A stretch of DNA of 64,000 nt from G963675935 sp963675935 (lineage in GTDB: Bacteria > Planctomycetota > Planctomycetia > Pirellulales > Thermoguttaceae). The notes beneath the pieces were generated by a model that was not told the origin of the DNA, made no database searches, and worked only from the letters and a program-made list of their open reading frames with translations. Location of the stretch: assembly GCA_963675935.2 (NCBI GenBank), contig CAXXPV010000003.1, positions 1,426,001 through 1,490,000 on the forward strand. Direction: 5' to 3'. The translations under genes were made by a program, and so were the position numbers. Below, piece after piece: positions 24,702-37,360 of the stretch (position 1 is the stretch's first letter; every line of letters begins with the position of its first letter).

Positions 24702-25892
24702 CTATCCCGGCGTTCCCGCCGGCTCGGGCGTGGCCGACTCGCCGGGGACGGGCAACACGCCGTGGTCTCGAATCTGACTCGCGGCAGCGGTCTGCCAATC
24801 GTGCAGTCGCCGCCAGACGTTTTTGTAGGCCAAAACCGCGATGCGACCCAACAGCCGACGCGGCGCCAGCGCCACGCGACCAACACCGTACGTCTCCGGA
24901 CGCCAACGCAAGTGCGACTGCGTCAGAGGGCCGAGGAAGTCGAACGCCCGGGTCTCGCCATCGGCGTGAAGATGTTCCAAAACGTGATAGAATAAAAGCT
25001 GACCGGGACTCAGTGAAGCGAATTGCGGATCGTAGCTGATTTTGTGGGCGAAACACACGCCCTTGGCGCGAAAGCCGTGCATGAAGGCGACAATGCGGCC
25101 GTCGAGCCGCAGCGCGGCGGGTGCCCATTGGCCCCACGCGGACAGTTGTTCGGCCTGACGAACGAAAAAGTCGAACATGCCGGGCGTGCGAAGCACGGAA
25201 CTGCCCGAGCGGCCCTTCCAACCCAAGTCCTCGATCTCGAAGGCCTCGCGCAGCCAAGGTTCGGCGTCGGGCGTCTCGTGCGGAGCGAACATCTCGAATT
25301 GCACGTCGCCCGCGGCGGCCAGTCGTCGCGCGGCACGATTCATCGCCTGACGATGGTTTTTGGCCAATTGTTTTTGATAGGCGTCCCAATCGCGTCCAAT
25401 TTCAACGCGGCCGACGCGGTAATGCTGGTGATAGTGCGACGTGACGCCGGCCCGCGAGCACGCCCGAAGCAACGACTGCCATCGGGGCGACTCGGGCGCC
25501 GCGTCGCCCAGCCAAAGCAAGTGCCAGGGCGTTTCGGCGGCGGCCAACAGGAGCATATCCATTGCGGCGTCGTTCGCGGGCGATTCAGAGTCGCACAACA
25601 AATCGCCGCAGGACGACCAAGGATTGCATGGCAGCCCGGCCGCCGGAATCAGCCAGCCCACGCGGCACGGCACCAGCGGCAACGCGGCGATCCATCGCGA
25701 GGCGTCGGCGACGACTAGGGCATGGAAATCGGCCCGTGGGTTGAATTGTTCGAGCCACTCGGCCAGCAATTCCGCCCGTACCAGCGGCATTGCGGCGTCG
25801 CTCCGCCACCACAGATCGTCCCAAGCGGCAGCCGCGCCGCGCAGTTCCGCGATCGACGTTAGATGGAGAATTCGCAAATGGTTCACGGGCAT
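24702..25892 (-). CDS. GNAT/FemAB-like (CelD/BcsL-type) acyltransferase
   Basis: From the ATG at 25892 (AAGGAACC ribosome-binding site; an ATG at 25928 lacks one) the protein has 396 residues. It carries a pair of GNAT-like lobes. The middle stretch YQKQLAKNHRQAMNRAARRL is the conserved basic helix of the BioF2/CelD family (SKNHRRNLRR type), and AALRLDGRIVAFMHGF plus LSPGQLLFYHVLEHLH form the acyl-binding lobe. Family members act in exopolysaccharide or cell-surface acylation. It is divergent from the GT4 gene at 26095, which supports a glycan-related role. Donor and acceptor unknown. Confidence 0.8.
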   Translation of the reverse strand: MPVNHLRILHLTSIAELRGAAAAWDDLWWRSDAAMPLVRAELLAEWLEQFNPRADFHALVVADASRWIAALPLVPCRVGWLIPAAGLPCNPWSSCGDLLCDSESPANDAAMDMLLLAAAETPWHLLWLGDAAPESPRWQSLLRACSRAGVTSHYHQHYRVGRVEIGRDWDAYQKQLAKNHRQAMNRAARRLAAAGDVQFEMFAPHETPDAEPWLREAFEIEDLGWKGRSGSSVLRTPGMFDFFVRQAEQLSAWGQWAPAALRLDGRIVAFMHGFRAKGVCFAHKISYDPQFASLSPGQLLFYHVLEHLHADGETRAFDFLGPLTQSHLRWRPETYGVGRVALAPRRLLGRIAVLAYKNVWRRLHDWQTAAASQIRDHGVLPVPGESATPEPAGTPG

Positions 25893-26094
25893 GGTTCCTT
25901 GTGGCAGCGCGGGCTTCCTTGGAAGCATGGCATTTTCTTGGTGTGAAAATCATGCAAATTTTGCGATTTTCGCGCTGCGGGCCATTGGCCCCCGGCTAGG
26001 GACCGATGATCGTTGAAATCGTTAAAATCCGAACGCGCCGAGCCGGGAGGATAAAAAATGCCATACTTGCGACGACGGAAAAGACGACAGAGAA

Positions 26095-27408
26095 ATGTCT
26101 ATTACGAAACCGCAAGCGGTTTTTCACTACCCACTACTACCTCTCGTGTTTTTACACCGAAGAAAACTGACGCCGATCGCCGACCGCGGGCCCTTGCGCG
26201 TGATGTTCGTCATCACGAGCATGCCCGTCGGAGGAGCGGAAACGCTGTTGGTCGAACTTGTCCGCCGCATCGACCGCGAGCGGTTTTGGCCGGAACTGTG
26301 CTGTCTGAAGCATTTCGATCGGCTAGGCGATGAGTTGCGACGGGAGATGCCTGCGTTTACGGGCCTGCTGTCGCACAAGTACGATTTCGCGGTGCTTTGG
26401 CGGCTTACGCGATTGATGCGTCGCCGGCGAATCGACGCCGTGGTCACGGTGGGCACCGGCGGCGATAAAATGTTTTGGGGACGCTTGGCCGCGTGGCTCG
26501 CGGGCGTGCCGGTGATCTGCTCGGCGCTGCATTCGACCGGTCTGCCCGACCACGTCGAGTTTTCCAATCGGCTGCTGACGCCGCTGACCGACGCTTTCGT
26601 CGCGGTGGCCGAGCCGCACGGCCGCTATCTGGCCGAGCATGAAGGTTGCCCGGCGGGGAAAGTTCGCGTGATTCCCAATGGCGTCGATGTCGAGCGGTTT
26701 CATCCGCGTTGGCCGAATGCGAAGCTGCGCGAGGAATTCGGTTTGAGCGAGGCGTCGCCCGTCGTGGGCATCGTGGCGGCGCTGCGGCCGGAAAAAAATC
26801 ACGAGATGTTTCTCGCCGCCGCCGCGAAGATTCTGCAAAGGCAGCCGGCCGCGAAGTTTTTGATCGTCGGCGACGGACCGGAGCGCGGGCGGCTGGAATC
26901 GGCGGTCCAGCGGCTTGGCATCGCCGCGTCCGTGCGTTTCGTGGGCACGCGAACGGACGTCGAGGAAGTGCTTTCTCTCATCGACGTGCTGACGCTGACC
27001 TCGCGGATGGAGGCCAATCCGATTTGCCTGATGGAAGCGATGGCCGCCGAACGGCCGGTTGTGGCCACGCGAGTCGGTTCGATCTCCGAGACGGTATTGG
27101 ACGGCCGGACCGGCTACCTGGTCGCCCCGGGCGACGCGGAAAGCATGGCGACCCGCGTGATGGAACTGTTGAATAATCCCGATCGAGCGTCCGAAATGGG
27201 GCGTGCCGGACGCGAGCAGATCCTTGCCCTGTGGTCGATCGAACGCATGGTCGTTGGCTACGAGGAGATGATTGCGGAGATTTACGCGGCGAAGGCGAAT
27301 CGCCGCGCGGCCGGGGGTGATGGAAATGAAAACGACAAATGCCGAAATGAAAATGGCGAAGGAGTGACGAAGGTCGAAACTACTTCCATTGCGGCGACCT
27401 CAACCTAA
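26095..27408 (+). CDS. GT4-family glycosyltransferase
   Basis: The 437-residue protein shows the GT-B layout: N-domain from LRVMFVITSMPVGGAETLLVELV, then VRVIPNGVDVERFHP, VVGIVAALRPEKNHEMFL, KFLIVGDGPERGRLE and the donor motif EANPICLMEAMAAERPVVATRVGS with the E-x7-E pair. The N-terminal ~30 residues before the Rossmann fold look extended, and the true start may be internal. The last ~35 residues are low complexity. It likely elongates a surface polysaccharide. The divergent acyltransferase-like gene suggests a shared envelope-glycan function. Confidence 0.9.
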   Translation: MSITKPQAVFHYPLLPLVFLHRRKLTPIADRGPLRVMFVITSMPVGGAETLLVELVRRIDRERFWPELCCLKHFDRLGDELRREMPAFTGLLSHKYDFAVLWRLTRLMRRRRIDAVVTVGTGGDKMFWGRLAAWLAGVPVICSALHSTGLPDHVEFSNRLLTPLTDAFVAVAEPHGRYLAEHEGCPAGKVRVIPNGVDVERFHPRWPNAKLREEFGLSEASPVVGIVAALRPEKNHEMFLAAAAKILQRQPAAKFLIVGDGPERGRLESAVQRLGIAASVRFVGTRTDVEEVLSLIDVLTLTSRMEANPICLMEAMAAERPVVATRVGSISETVLDGRTGYLVAPGDAESMATRVMELLNNPDRASEMGRAGREQILALWSIERMVVGYEEMIAEIYAAKANRRAAGGDGNENDKCRNENGEGVTKVETTSIAATST

Positions 27409-27488
27409 CGCGGCCCGTGGCCGCAACCAAAACACGGCGGCCAAGCCCGCCCGCTTCACGGCTTGTTGTCGCAGTAAAATCCCGTGTC

Positions 27489-27626
27489 GTTCAACGTAAC
27501 CGTTCACGGGGTATCCGTCATTCTGAGCGTAGCGAAGAATCTCTCGTCGAATCGCGATACCGACGAGATTCTTCGCTACGCTCAGAATGACGATGTTTTT
27601 CCTACCTGTGAACAGTTACCGTTCAA
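27489..27626. repeat. Nested palindrome, GTCATTCTGAGC family copy 2
   Basis: Inner arms GTCATTCTGAGCGTAGCGAAG (27517-) and its complement ending at 27591 form a long hairpin. Outer partly matching arms (TCAACGTAACCGTTCACGGG and CCTGTGAACAGTTACCGTTC) extend it to ~138 bp. It lies between two convergent genes and may serve as a shared 3' hairpin. Confidence 0.8.
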
Positions 27627-27633
27627 CAGACTG

Positions 27634-28584
27634 TCATTGGGTGGCCAACCAGCGGTCGAACCACGCCGTCGCCTCGGCCGAAACTTTTCCGCCGCAATCG
27701 AACCAAAGCGATACGTGGCCGCCGCCCTCAATGGGAATCCGCTGACAGTGATCGGGCGCCGCCTGACCAATGACCACGCTGTTCCAATAAGGCACCACCC
27801 GATCGTCCGTGCCGTGGACCAGCAATACCGGCGCGTCGGTCCGCTGGATGGCGTCGGCCGCGTCGGAGCCGTTCGGATCGAAACCGGCCACCTCGCCTGC
27901 CCGATCGACAGCCCGGCGCATTTGCTGATTTGAGACGAAACAGGCGATTCCCGGTGCAATGAGATGGCTGAAATGATCGATGGCCGGCCGCAACATGCCG
28001 AACGGTTCGATGGCCACGACGGCTCGAACCCGGGAATCGACCGACGCGAGATGAATCGCCGTGGTCGCTCCGTAGGAAATGCCCCAGACGCCGATCTCGC
28101 CGGCGATCAACCTCTCGCGGTCCAGGGCATCGATAACTTGCGAAAGGTCTTGGGCCTCTTGAACGCCGAACCCGAGATACTCGCCTGTCGAGCGGCCTTG
28201 GCCGCGCAGATCGACCAGGACAGCGCGATAGCCGGCGCGGGTGAGAGCCTTCGCTTGCGGCAGCATTGTCAGTCCGCGGGTGTAAATGCCGTGCAGAACC
28301 AGCACGGTGCCGCGCGGCGGAATGTTTTGTTTTTGAGTTTGGTGCGGATCGAGAACGGCGACCGACAGCGTGGCTTCCGGCGGTCCCACGCGCACCCAAA
28401 GATGGCGGTCGGCGACGAGTTTTTCGAGCGGGGGCAACGGATTTTTTTCGCCCGCCAAGGGATTGAAGCGGTTCGGCGCGCTGACGATCAGCGAGGCCAG
28501 TTGGTTGGCGCAGCCGGCGGCGGGGCCGAGAACGGTTCCGACCAGAACGGCGAGAATCCACGTTTGTTTCAAGGACGGAAGCAC
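27634..28584 (-). CDS. Alpha/beta-hydrolase lipoprotein
   Basis: The 316-residue protein has a signal peptide with a lipobox-like end (GPAAGC at ~20-25), so it is probably lipid-anchored. The hydrolase fold shows the oxyanion region VLVLHGIYTRGL, the nucleophile elbow GISYGA, the acid Asp in VLLVHGTDDRVV and the His in GGGHVSLW. The family includes esterases, lipases and peptidases; the substrate is unknown. It is monocistronic by context. Confidence 0.87.
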   Translation of the reverse strand: MLPSLKQTWILAVLVGTVLGPAAGCANQLASLIVSAPNRFNPLAGEKNPLPPLEKLVADRHLWVRVGPPEATLSVAVLDPHQTQKQNIPPRGTVLVLHGIYTRGLTMLPQAKALTRAGYRAVLVDLRGQGRSTGEYLGFGVQEAQDLSQVIDALDRERLIAGEIGVWGISYGATTAIHLASVDSRVRAVVAIEPFGMLRPAIDHFSHLIAPGIACFVSNQQMRRAVDRAGEVAGFDPNGSDAADAIQRTDAPVLLVHGTDDRVVPYWNSVVIGQAAPDHCQRIPIEGGGHVSLWFDCGGKVSAEATAWFDRWLATQ

Positions 28585-28891
28585 CGTTGCGAAGACTCCA
28601 TGGAAAACGGTTTTCGCGGGCCCGCTTATACTACTTCAGGGGGAATGGCTCAAGAGCAAATAGGATTTTTCTCGTGGAAGTTTAGCCGGCGAACTTGTTC
28701 GCCGTGTTTTGACCAGAAATCGCCGCAATTTCACAGCGAACAAGTTCCCCGGCTAAACGTCGGAGGGGCGACGAGAGCCGCTTCCGAGGACGCCGTCAAG
28801 TTTTACCCTGCTTCCCTTGTTTTTTCCTCTGAATCAATGGTATGCTTGCCAATGAAGTCACGCTTCACAGCAGTCATTGCCAAAAAAATCC
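28585..28891. other. Divergent intergenic region with palindromic repeat
   Basis: Promoter space for the hydrolase (minus) and glgX (plus). It contains repeat copy 2 of the TTTAGCC family at 28681-28757; the rest shows no recognisable feature. Confidence 0.45.
28681..28757. repeat. TTTAGCCGGCGAACTTG palindromic element, copy 2
   Basis: Inverted arms TTTAGCCGGCGAACTTGTTC and its near-complement ending CCCCGGCTAAA, ~77 bp. It lacks the long conserved flanks seen in the copies at 24025 and 50340, so it is a core-only member. Confidence 0.85.
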
Positions 28892-30985
28892 ATGTCGGAT
28901 CGCCCGTCTACGCTACGGTTTACACACCCCCTGCCTTACGGAGCCATCGTCCATGACGGTGGCGTGCAGTTCGTCGTCTTCAGCCGCCGCGCCACGGCAA
29001 TGCGGGTGTTGTTCTACAATTCGCCCGCCGATCCCGAGCCGGCCGAGGTTGTCGAGTTCGATCCCGACCTGAACCGCTGGGGCGACATCTGGAGCATCTT
29101 CGTGCCGAGTGCCGGACCGGGCTTGCTTTACCATTTTCAGGCCGACGGCCCCTTCGACCCCGACCACGGCCTGCGATTCGACGGACGCGCCCGGCTGATC
29201 GACCCCTACGCCAAAGCCCTGGCGGGCCGTTTCCTGCCGGCTGCCGAGGGCATCGTTCGGCCGCCCAAGTGCGTGGTCATCGACGACGAGTTCGACTGGC
29301 AGGGCGACCGCCACTTGCGCCGCAGTCTGGACGAAACGGTCATTTACGAGATGCACGTGCGCGGCTTCACCTGCGACAAGACCGCGGGCGTGAATTATCC
29401 CGGAACGTATTTGGGCGTGATCGAAAAGATTCCCTACTTGCAATCGCTGGGCGTGACGGCCGTCGAGCTGATGCCGGTTTTCGAGTTTCCGACGAACGAT
29501 TGGCAAGGCTCGTCGAGTCGCCGGCCGAACTACTGGGGCTACGACCCGCTGGCGTTTTTCGCCCCGCACCGCGGCTATGCCCAGGACGCCGAGCCGGGCA
29601 GCCAAGTCCGCGAGTTCAAGGAGATGGTGCTGGCCCTGCATCGCGCCGGCATCGAGGTCATTTTGGACGTCGTGTTCAATCACACCGCCGAGGGCAACGA
29701 GAACGGGCCAACCTTGAGTTTCAAGGGGCTTGAAAACCGCGTCTACTACATGCTCGAAAACGGCGGCCGGAACTATCGCAATTACTCCGGCTGCGGCAAT
29801 ACGTTCAACGGCAATCATCCGATCGTTCGCGAGATGATCTTCCATTGTCTCCGCCATTGGGTTCACAACTATCACGTTGATGGGTTCCGCTTCGATCTGG
29901 CATCGATCCTCAGCCGCAACCGGGAAGGCGAGTTGGTGCCCAATCCGCCGTTGCTCGAGTCGATCGGCGAAGACCCGCTGCTTGCCGACACGAAGATCAT
30001 CGCCGAGGCATGGGACGCCGCCGGCGCCTATCAAGTGGGCACGTTCGGCAGCCTGCGCTGGGCCGAGTGGAACGGACATTATCGCGACGACCTGCGCCGC
30101 TTCTGGCGGGGCGATCCGAACATGGTCGGACTGATGGCCACGCGGCTGGCCGGTTCGAGCGACCTCTACGAGGCCAGCGGACGCCGGCCTTACCACAGCA
30201 TCAACTTCATTACCTCGCACGACGGCTTCACGCTCAACGATCTGGTCACTTACAGCGAAAGGCACAACGAGGCCAACGGCGAGGGCAACTACGACGGCGA
30301 CCGCGCCAATTACAGCTACAACTACGGCGTCGAAGGCCCCACCCACCGCGCGGCCATCGAATCGGTCCGCCTGCGCCAGATCAAAAACATGGCCGCCTCG
30401 CTCCTCTTGAGTCAGGGCGTGCCGATGTTTCTATCGGGCGACGAATGCCGCCGCACACAAGCCGGCAACAACAACGCCTATTGCCAAGACAACGAAATCT
30501 CCTGGTTCGATTGGCGCCTGATCGAAAAGAACAAGGGCCTGCTGCGATTTGTCCAATCGCTGGTGGCTTTCCGCCGAGCCGAGCCGACCGTTCGCCAGAC
30601 GAACTTCCTGCACGGCGATCCGCATGAGCCGGGCCGGCTGCCCGACGTAAGTTGGTTCGGCCCCAGCGGCGGACAAGTCGAGTGGTCCGGCGACTCGCGC
30701 AGTTTGGTTTGCCTGCTGGGCGCGATTCGGCCGGAAGACGCGGATTCGCCGCCGAACCATCATGTTTTGATGTTAATTCACGCAGGCGCCGACGCGCGGC
30801 ACTTCGTGCTTCCCCCGGTGGCTCGGGCGATGGATTGGCGTTTGTTCGTCAACACGGCGGCGGAGAGTCCGGCCGATATTTATCCCGATCTCGACGGCCC
30901 GGCGTCGGCCGGCGGCGGCGTGGTGACGATGGAAGCCCGGTCGATGGTGGTCTTTGTCGCCCGCGATGGGGGCAAGGTGGTGTAA
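28892..30985 (+). CDS. glgX: Glycogen debranching enzyme (GH13_11 isoamylase-type)
   Basis: From the ATG at 28892 the protein has 697 residues; a TTG five codons upstream is also possible. An N-terminal CBM48-like domain (~5-120: GGVQFVVFSRRATAMRVLFY) precedes the GH13 barrel. Its nucleophile is D in VDGFRFDLAS, the acid/base E in IIAEAWDA and the stabilising D in FITSHDGFT. The C-terminal beta domain (from ~600) completes the fold. It cleaves alpha-1,6 branches of glycogen. No other glycogen genes are adjacent. Confidence 0.95.
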   Translation: MSDRPSTLRFTHPLPYGAIVHDGGVQFVVFSRRATAMRVLFYNSPADPEPAEVVEFDPDLNRWGDIWSIFVPSAGPGLLYHFQADGPFDPDHGLRFDGRARLIDPYAKALAGRFLPAAEGIVRPPKCVVIDDEFDWQGDRHLRRSLDETVIYEMHVRGFTCDKTAGVNYPGTYLGVIEKIPYLQSLGVTAVELMPVFEFPTNDWQGSSSRRPNYWGYDPLAFFAPHRGYAQDAEPGSQVREFKEMVLALHRAGIEVILDVVFNHTAEGNENGPTLSFKGLENRVYYMLENGGRNYRNYSGCGNTFNGNHPIVREMIFHCLRHWVHNYHVDGFRFDLASILSRNREGELVPNPPLLESIGEDPLLADTKIIAEAWDAAGAYQVGTFGSLRWAEWNGHYRDDLRRFWRGDPNMVGLMATRLAGSSDLYEASGRRPYHSINFITSHDGFTLNDLVTYSERHNEANGEGNYDGDRANYSYNYGVEGPTHRAAIESVRLRQIKNMAASLLLSQGVPMFLSGDECRRTQAGNNNAYCQDNEISWFDWRLIEKNKGLLRFVQSLVAFRRAEPTVRQTNFLHGDPHEPGRLPDVSWFGPSGGQVEWSGDSRSLVCLLGAIRPEDADSPPNHHVLMLIHAGADARHFVLPPVARAMDWRLFVNTAAESPADIYPDLDGPASAGGGVVTMEARSMVVFVARDGGKVV

Positions 30986-31009
30986 TCGTCTCGCGCGGCC
31001 TCGTCGGAT

Positions 31010-31222
31010 TCAGACCTCTACGGCTTCAAAACCGACCTGCAGCGGAGTCGTTTGCTCACGAGAGAAGTTCAGTTTTTCAAAGCCGATAACCTTTCCCGCG
31101 AGGTTCTTCATCAACACGATCTCCTCGCCGGTTTCTTCGCAACTATGTTCGCTGCGAGGGTCTTCAAACCACACGGTAAGCGTGTTTCCTTGCCGGTCGT
31201 AGTACACTTTTACATTGGCCAT
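31010..31222 (-). CDS. DUF2283-domain small protein
   Basis: The 70-residue protein (MANVKVYYDRQGNTLTVWFE ... GKVIGFEKLNFS) fits the DUF2283 pattern YYD-x2-xDxLxVWF ... GEEIVLxxNxxGKVIGxE. Proteins of this group often sit beside small nuclease-like genes. It overlaps the upstream gene (31210-31539) by 13 bp, which suggests coupled translation. An antitoxin role is inference. Confidence 0.82.
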   Translation of the reverse strand: MANVKVYYDRQGNTLTVWFEDPRSEHSCEETGEEIVLMKNLAGKVIGFEKLNFSREQTTPLQVGFEAVEV

Positions 31223-31539
31223 ATCTTCGTCCCCTCTTTGATGGCGTCCGTTGGATAAGCGGTAATGAGAAATCCTTCATCGTCAAGCTGTTTAGCCACG
31301 GCACAGACCCAACGTCGTTGTTCCTGCTTCCGATAAAAAAGATACACCGCGTCATCACTGCGACTTCTTCGCACTTCGTCTGGATTGGCAAGTATTTCCT
31401 TGACGATTGCCTCTTGGCCCATCATAATCGGGTGTTTGATCGAGACGATAACATTCCAGTACGCACGTGACACCCGCACCGCGAAGCCAAGCGGCGTGAG
31501 TACTTCGAACATTATATCGTCGGCCGAATAACCTTCCAT
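31210..31539 (-). CDS. Small RelE/barnase-fold-like nuclease candidate, partner of DUF2283 protein
   Basis: The 109-residue protein starts MEGYSADDIMFEVLTPLGFA and carries IKHPIM, DAVYLFYRK, RRWVCAVAK and GFLITAYPTDAIKEGTKIW. The pattern of beta strands with conserved His, Arg, Tyr and Thr matches small phage-barnase/RelE-like nucleases described in bacterial genomes (family recalled, name uncertain). With the overlapping DUF2283 gene it forms a two-gene unit that looks like a toxin-antitoxin module. Which member is toxic was not determined. Confidence 0.7.
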   Translation of the reverse strand: MEGYSADDIMFEVLTPLGFAVRVSRAYWNVIVSIKHPIMMGQEAIVKEILANPDEVRRSRSDDAVYLFYRKQEQRRWVCAVAKQLDDEGFLITAYPTDAIKEGTKIWPM

Positions 31540-31663
31540 GATCCCAATGTTTCAGGGTGTCTTGTCGAAAGCACACAACGACGATTTCCGCGGCAACCAT
31601 CTATTGAAGCATAAGTCGCCGCTCAAGGAGCATCAACTCTCGTCTATTATTCATAAACTTACG

Positions 31664-32293
31664 CTACTGCACGATCCGCACGCGCCGCCCTTCAATCGCC
31701 ACTCGCCCCTCGGCCAGCAACCGCAACGCCTCGGGATACGCCTCGCATTCGGCCTCGAACACGCGGGCGGCCAGCGTGTCGGGCGTGTCGTCGTCCAACA
31801 CCGGCACGGCGCGCTGAAGAATCACCGGGCCGTGGTCGTACTGGTTGTCGGCGAAATGGACGGTGCAGCCGCTTAGCTTCGCGCCGTATTCCAAAACCGC
31901 TTCGTGGACGCGGTGGCCGTAGTAGCCCGCCCCGCAAAACGACGGCACCAGCGCCGGATGAATGTTGACGACGCGATTGGCGAAATCGTCGGGAATGGTG
32001 AGCCGTTTCAAAAAACCGGCCAGCGCGACCAGATCGACCTTCGCCCGGCGACAGCGGTCGAACACGGCGCGGCTGTACTCGTCCTGGTCGGCGAAAGTCT
32101 TGCGCTCGATAGTCGCGCTCGGGATGCCTGCTTCATCGGCGAATCGCAGGCCCTTCGCCGTCGGGCTGCTTGAAACGACCAAGCCGATTTCGACGGGTAG
32201 CCGTCCGGCGTTGATTTTTTCAATAAAATTCCGCAGCGTCGTGCCGCCGCCGGAAATCAGGACGGCAATGCGATAGGGATGGGACACAACCAT
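31664..32293 (-). CDS. purN: Phosphoribosylglycinamide formyltransferase 1
   Basis: The 209-residue protein begins with the nucleotide loop VLISGGGTTLRNFIE. The catalytic triad is N110, H112 (in NIHPALVPSF) and D153 (in NQYDHGP), matching N106/H108/D144 of E. coli PurN. It transfers a formyl group from 10-formyltetrahydrofolate to glycinamide ribonucleotide in purine synthesis. The active-site loop reads SFCGAGYYGHRVHEA with a Cys in place of the usual aromatic or Pro-Gly residue, a mild variation seen in some lineages. Monocistronic. Confidence 0.95.
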   Translation of the reverse strand: MVVSHPYRIAVLISGGGTTLRNFIEKINAGRLPVEIGLVVSSSPTAKGLRFADEAGIPSATIERKTFADQDEYSRAVFDRCRRAKVDLVALAGFLKRLTIPDDFANRVVNIHPALVPSFCGAGYYGHRVHEAVLEYGAKLSGCTVHFADNQYDHGPVILQRAVPVLDDDTPDTLAARVFEAECEAYPEALRLLAEGRVAIEGRRVRIVQ

Positions 32294-32304
32294 TCGACAA
32301 CTCC

Positions 32305-32360
32305 CCGAAGAACGGAATTCGTTCAGTTCTTGGTTTTCTGAACGGAATGAATTCCGTTCT
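32305..32360 (-). terminator. Possible hairpin upstream of purN / downstream of neighbour
   Basis: An imperfect palindrome of AGAACGGAATTCGTTCAG with its complement CTGAACGGAATGAATTCCGTTCT encloses a short loop. It lies between the membrane-protein gene end (32364) and the purN start (32293). A related GGAATGAATTCCG block recurs at 50203-50216, so this may instead be a dispersed repeat. Confidence 0.5.
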
Positions 32361-32363
32361 ACG

Positions 32364-32750
32364 TTAGACCATTAGCAATTGCAGACCAACATAAAGGGCG
32401 AGCAACGAAACGAGAGCTGCCCCGCCCCCGCGTGGTTTTTCTCGACGCGACACGGCAACGGCCCAGGAAACGAGCGCCGAGAAAACCGCCGCGAAACCCG
32501 CCATTTCCCACCGTTCCGCGTCTCGGATGATTTGTTGCACTGCTTCGTGATCCGCTTCGGTTCGTTGGACGCCGGAGGCGATTTGCTTCGCCGCAGTTCG
32601 GGCAACCGCGCTCTCGCGTCCTTTTTGAACAAACGCGACTGCAACGCCGAGCAACATCAAAAGCATCGCCGCCCCGTAAAACCAATGTCGCGGCGATTTG
32701 ACGGGCACGGTATCGGATGGAACGTCCATATCTATGCCGTCCTTCTGCAA
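32364..32750 (-). CDS. Small membrane protein, two or three TM segments
   Basis: The 128-residue protein has hydrophobic segments at ~27-42 (FYGAAMLLMLLGVAVAF), ~84-98 (GFAAVFSALVSWAVAV) and ~110-126 (ALVSLLALYVGLQLLMV), with a helical polar loop between the first two. I recognise no family. It lies 3 bp after the small gene at 32753-32959 on the same strand, so it may belong to the same transcript as the PIN pair. Confidence 0.6.
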   Translation of the reverse strand: MQKDGIDMDVPSDTVPVKSPRHWFYGAAMLLMLLGVAVAFVQKGRESAVARTAAKQIASGVQRTEADHEAVQQIIRDAERWEMAGFAAVFSALVSWAVAVSRREKPRGGGAALVSLLALYVGLQLLMV

Positions 32751-32752
32751 GA

Positions 32753-32959
32753 CTATTCCTTGGCTTTCATCTGGGCATCAGCAATTTTTGCCCAAAACTT
32801 CCGTTGCCAAGACGACTCGGCGGCCTTGGCTTCGAGAAACGCAAAATACGATGGAAACTCTGCTTTACGGGTTTCGTACTCGGCATGAAGCTTTTCTTGA
32901 GCCTTATGCTTCATTTCCACGCAATCAAAAGTTTTTTTAGGCTTCGTCAACATCGACAA
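32753..32959 (-). CDS. Small helical protein, possible antitoxin of the PIN protein
   Basis: The 68-residue protein (TFDCVEMKHKAQEKLHAEYE ... SSWQRKFWAKI) is charged and helical with FDCVEMK, AEYETRKAEFPSY, and a C-terminal basic helix. Its first codons overlap the 3' end of the PIN-domain gene by 23 bp. From memory, a small FDCV-x-MK protein following a PIN gene recurs in bacterial genomes. Antitoxin function is inferred from position and size only. Confidence 0.7.
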   Translation of the reverse strand: MSMLTKPKKTFDCVEMKHKAQEKLHAEYETRKAEFPSYFAFLEAKAAESSWQRKFWAKIADAQMKAKE

Positions 32960-33404
32960 CCTCCTTGGGACTCAGGATGGTGATGGTTCGATAGCCATTC
33001 CGCACATTGACGGCGTTAAAACCGCGAATACGATTGTAGTTCACGATATGCCGAAAATTCCAACTGACGATTAGCTCAGCGCTCGCCACCGTTGCGGCGG
33101 CGACATGCGTGGCGTCATCGGCGGATGCGGAGCCGAGAACTCCTGATCGCACATACTCATCCGCCAAACTCTTGACTTCCGCGTTCAGCAGAATCGGCTC
33201 AATTTGATCCTCCGACAAATCCCGCAGAACGGCACGCACTCGATCAGGGGCATTTTCCAACTCGGCGGTTGTCAACGGAGACACCAACACCACGAATGCC
33301 CCTTCACGAACTTGCCGAAAAAACTCATCAGTAGCCGTGGCAAACTCTTCATCTTGGATTCCACCGAAAACCGACGTATCCACATAGACGCGAATCTTGT
33401 GCAT
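32937..33404 (-). CDS. PIN-domain ribonuclease (VapC-like)
   Basis: The 155-residue protein opens with RVYVDTSVFGG (first catalytic Asp), has ELENAPDRV and the second acid region ADDATHVAAATVASAELIVSWNFRHIVN, the PIN signature with D in DDATH and the WNFRH block. PIN proteins are Mg2+-dependent RNases, often toxins that cut tRNA or rRNA. It precedes and overlaps the 68-residue gene, opposite to the usual VapBC order in which the antitoxin comes first. Confidence 0.85.
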   Translation of the reverse strand: MHKIRVYVDTSVFGGIQDEEFATATDEFFRQVREGAFVVLVSPLTTAELENAPDRVRAVLRDLSEDQIEPILLNAEVKSLADEYVRSGVLGSASADDATHVAAATVASAELIVSWNFRHIVNYNRIRGFNAVNVRNGYRTITILSPKEVVDVDEA

Positions 33405-33437
33405 GGCACGGTTCCTCGATGTTTCCAGCCACCCTTT

Positions 33438-37220
<3,783 letters not shown>

Positions 37221-37360
37221 GGCAACTGTCAGACGGGGGGTAAATCAACAACGGTGGAAACTATCAGTAAACCACTCACCCGGGGCTGACGCAATGGGGA
37301 TTGACCGATTGACCCACCGGCGGTCAAACGCTACGATACCCCCATCATGGAGGAATCGTT

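Noticed and set aside
37221..37360. T-box or other riboswitch upstream of ileS
   Set aside because: Only ~140 bp lie before the next gene, and no T-box sequence or terminator/antiterminator pair was seen.
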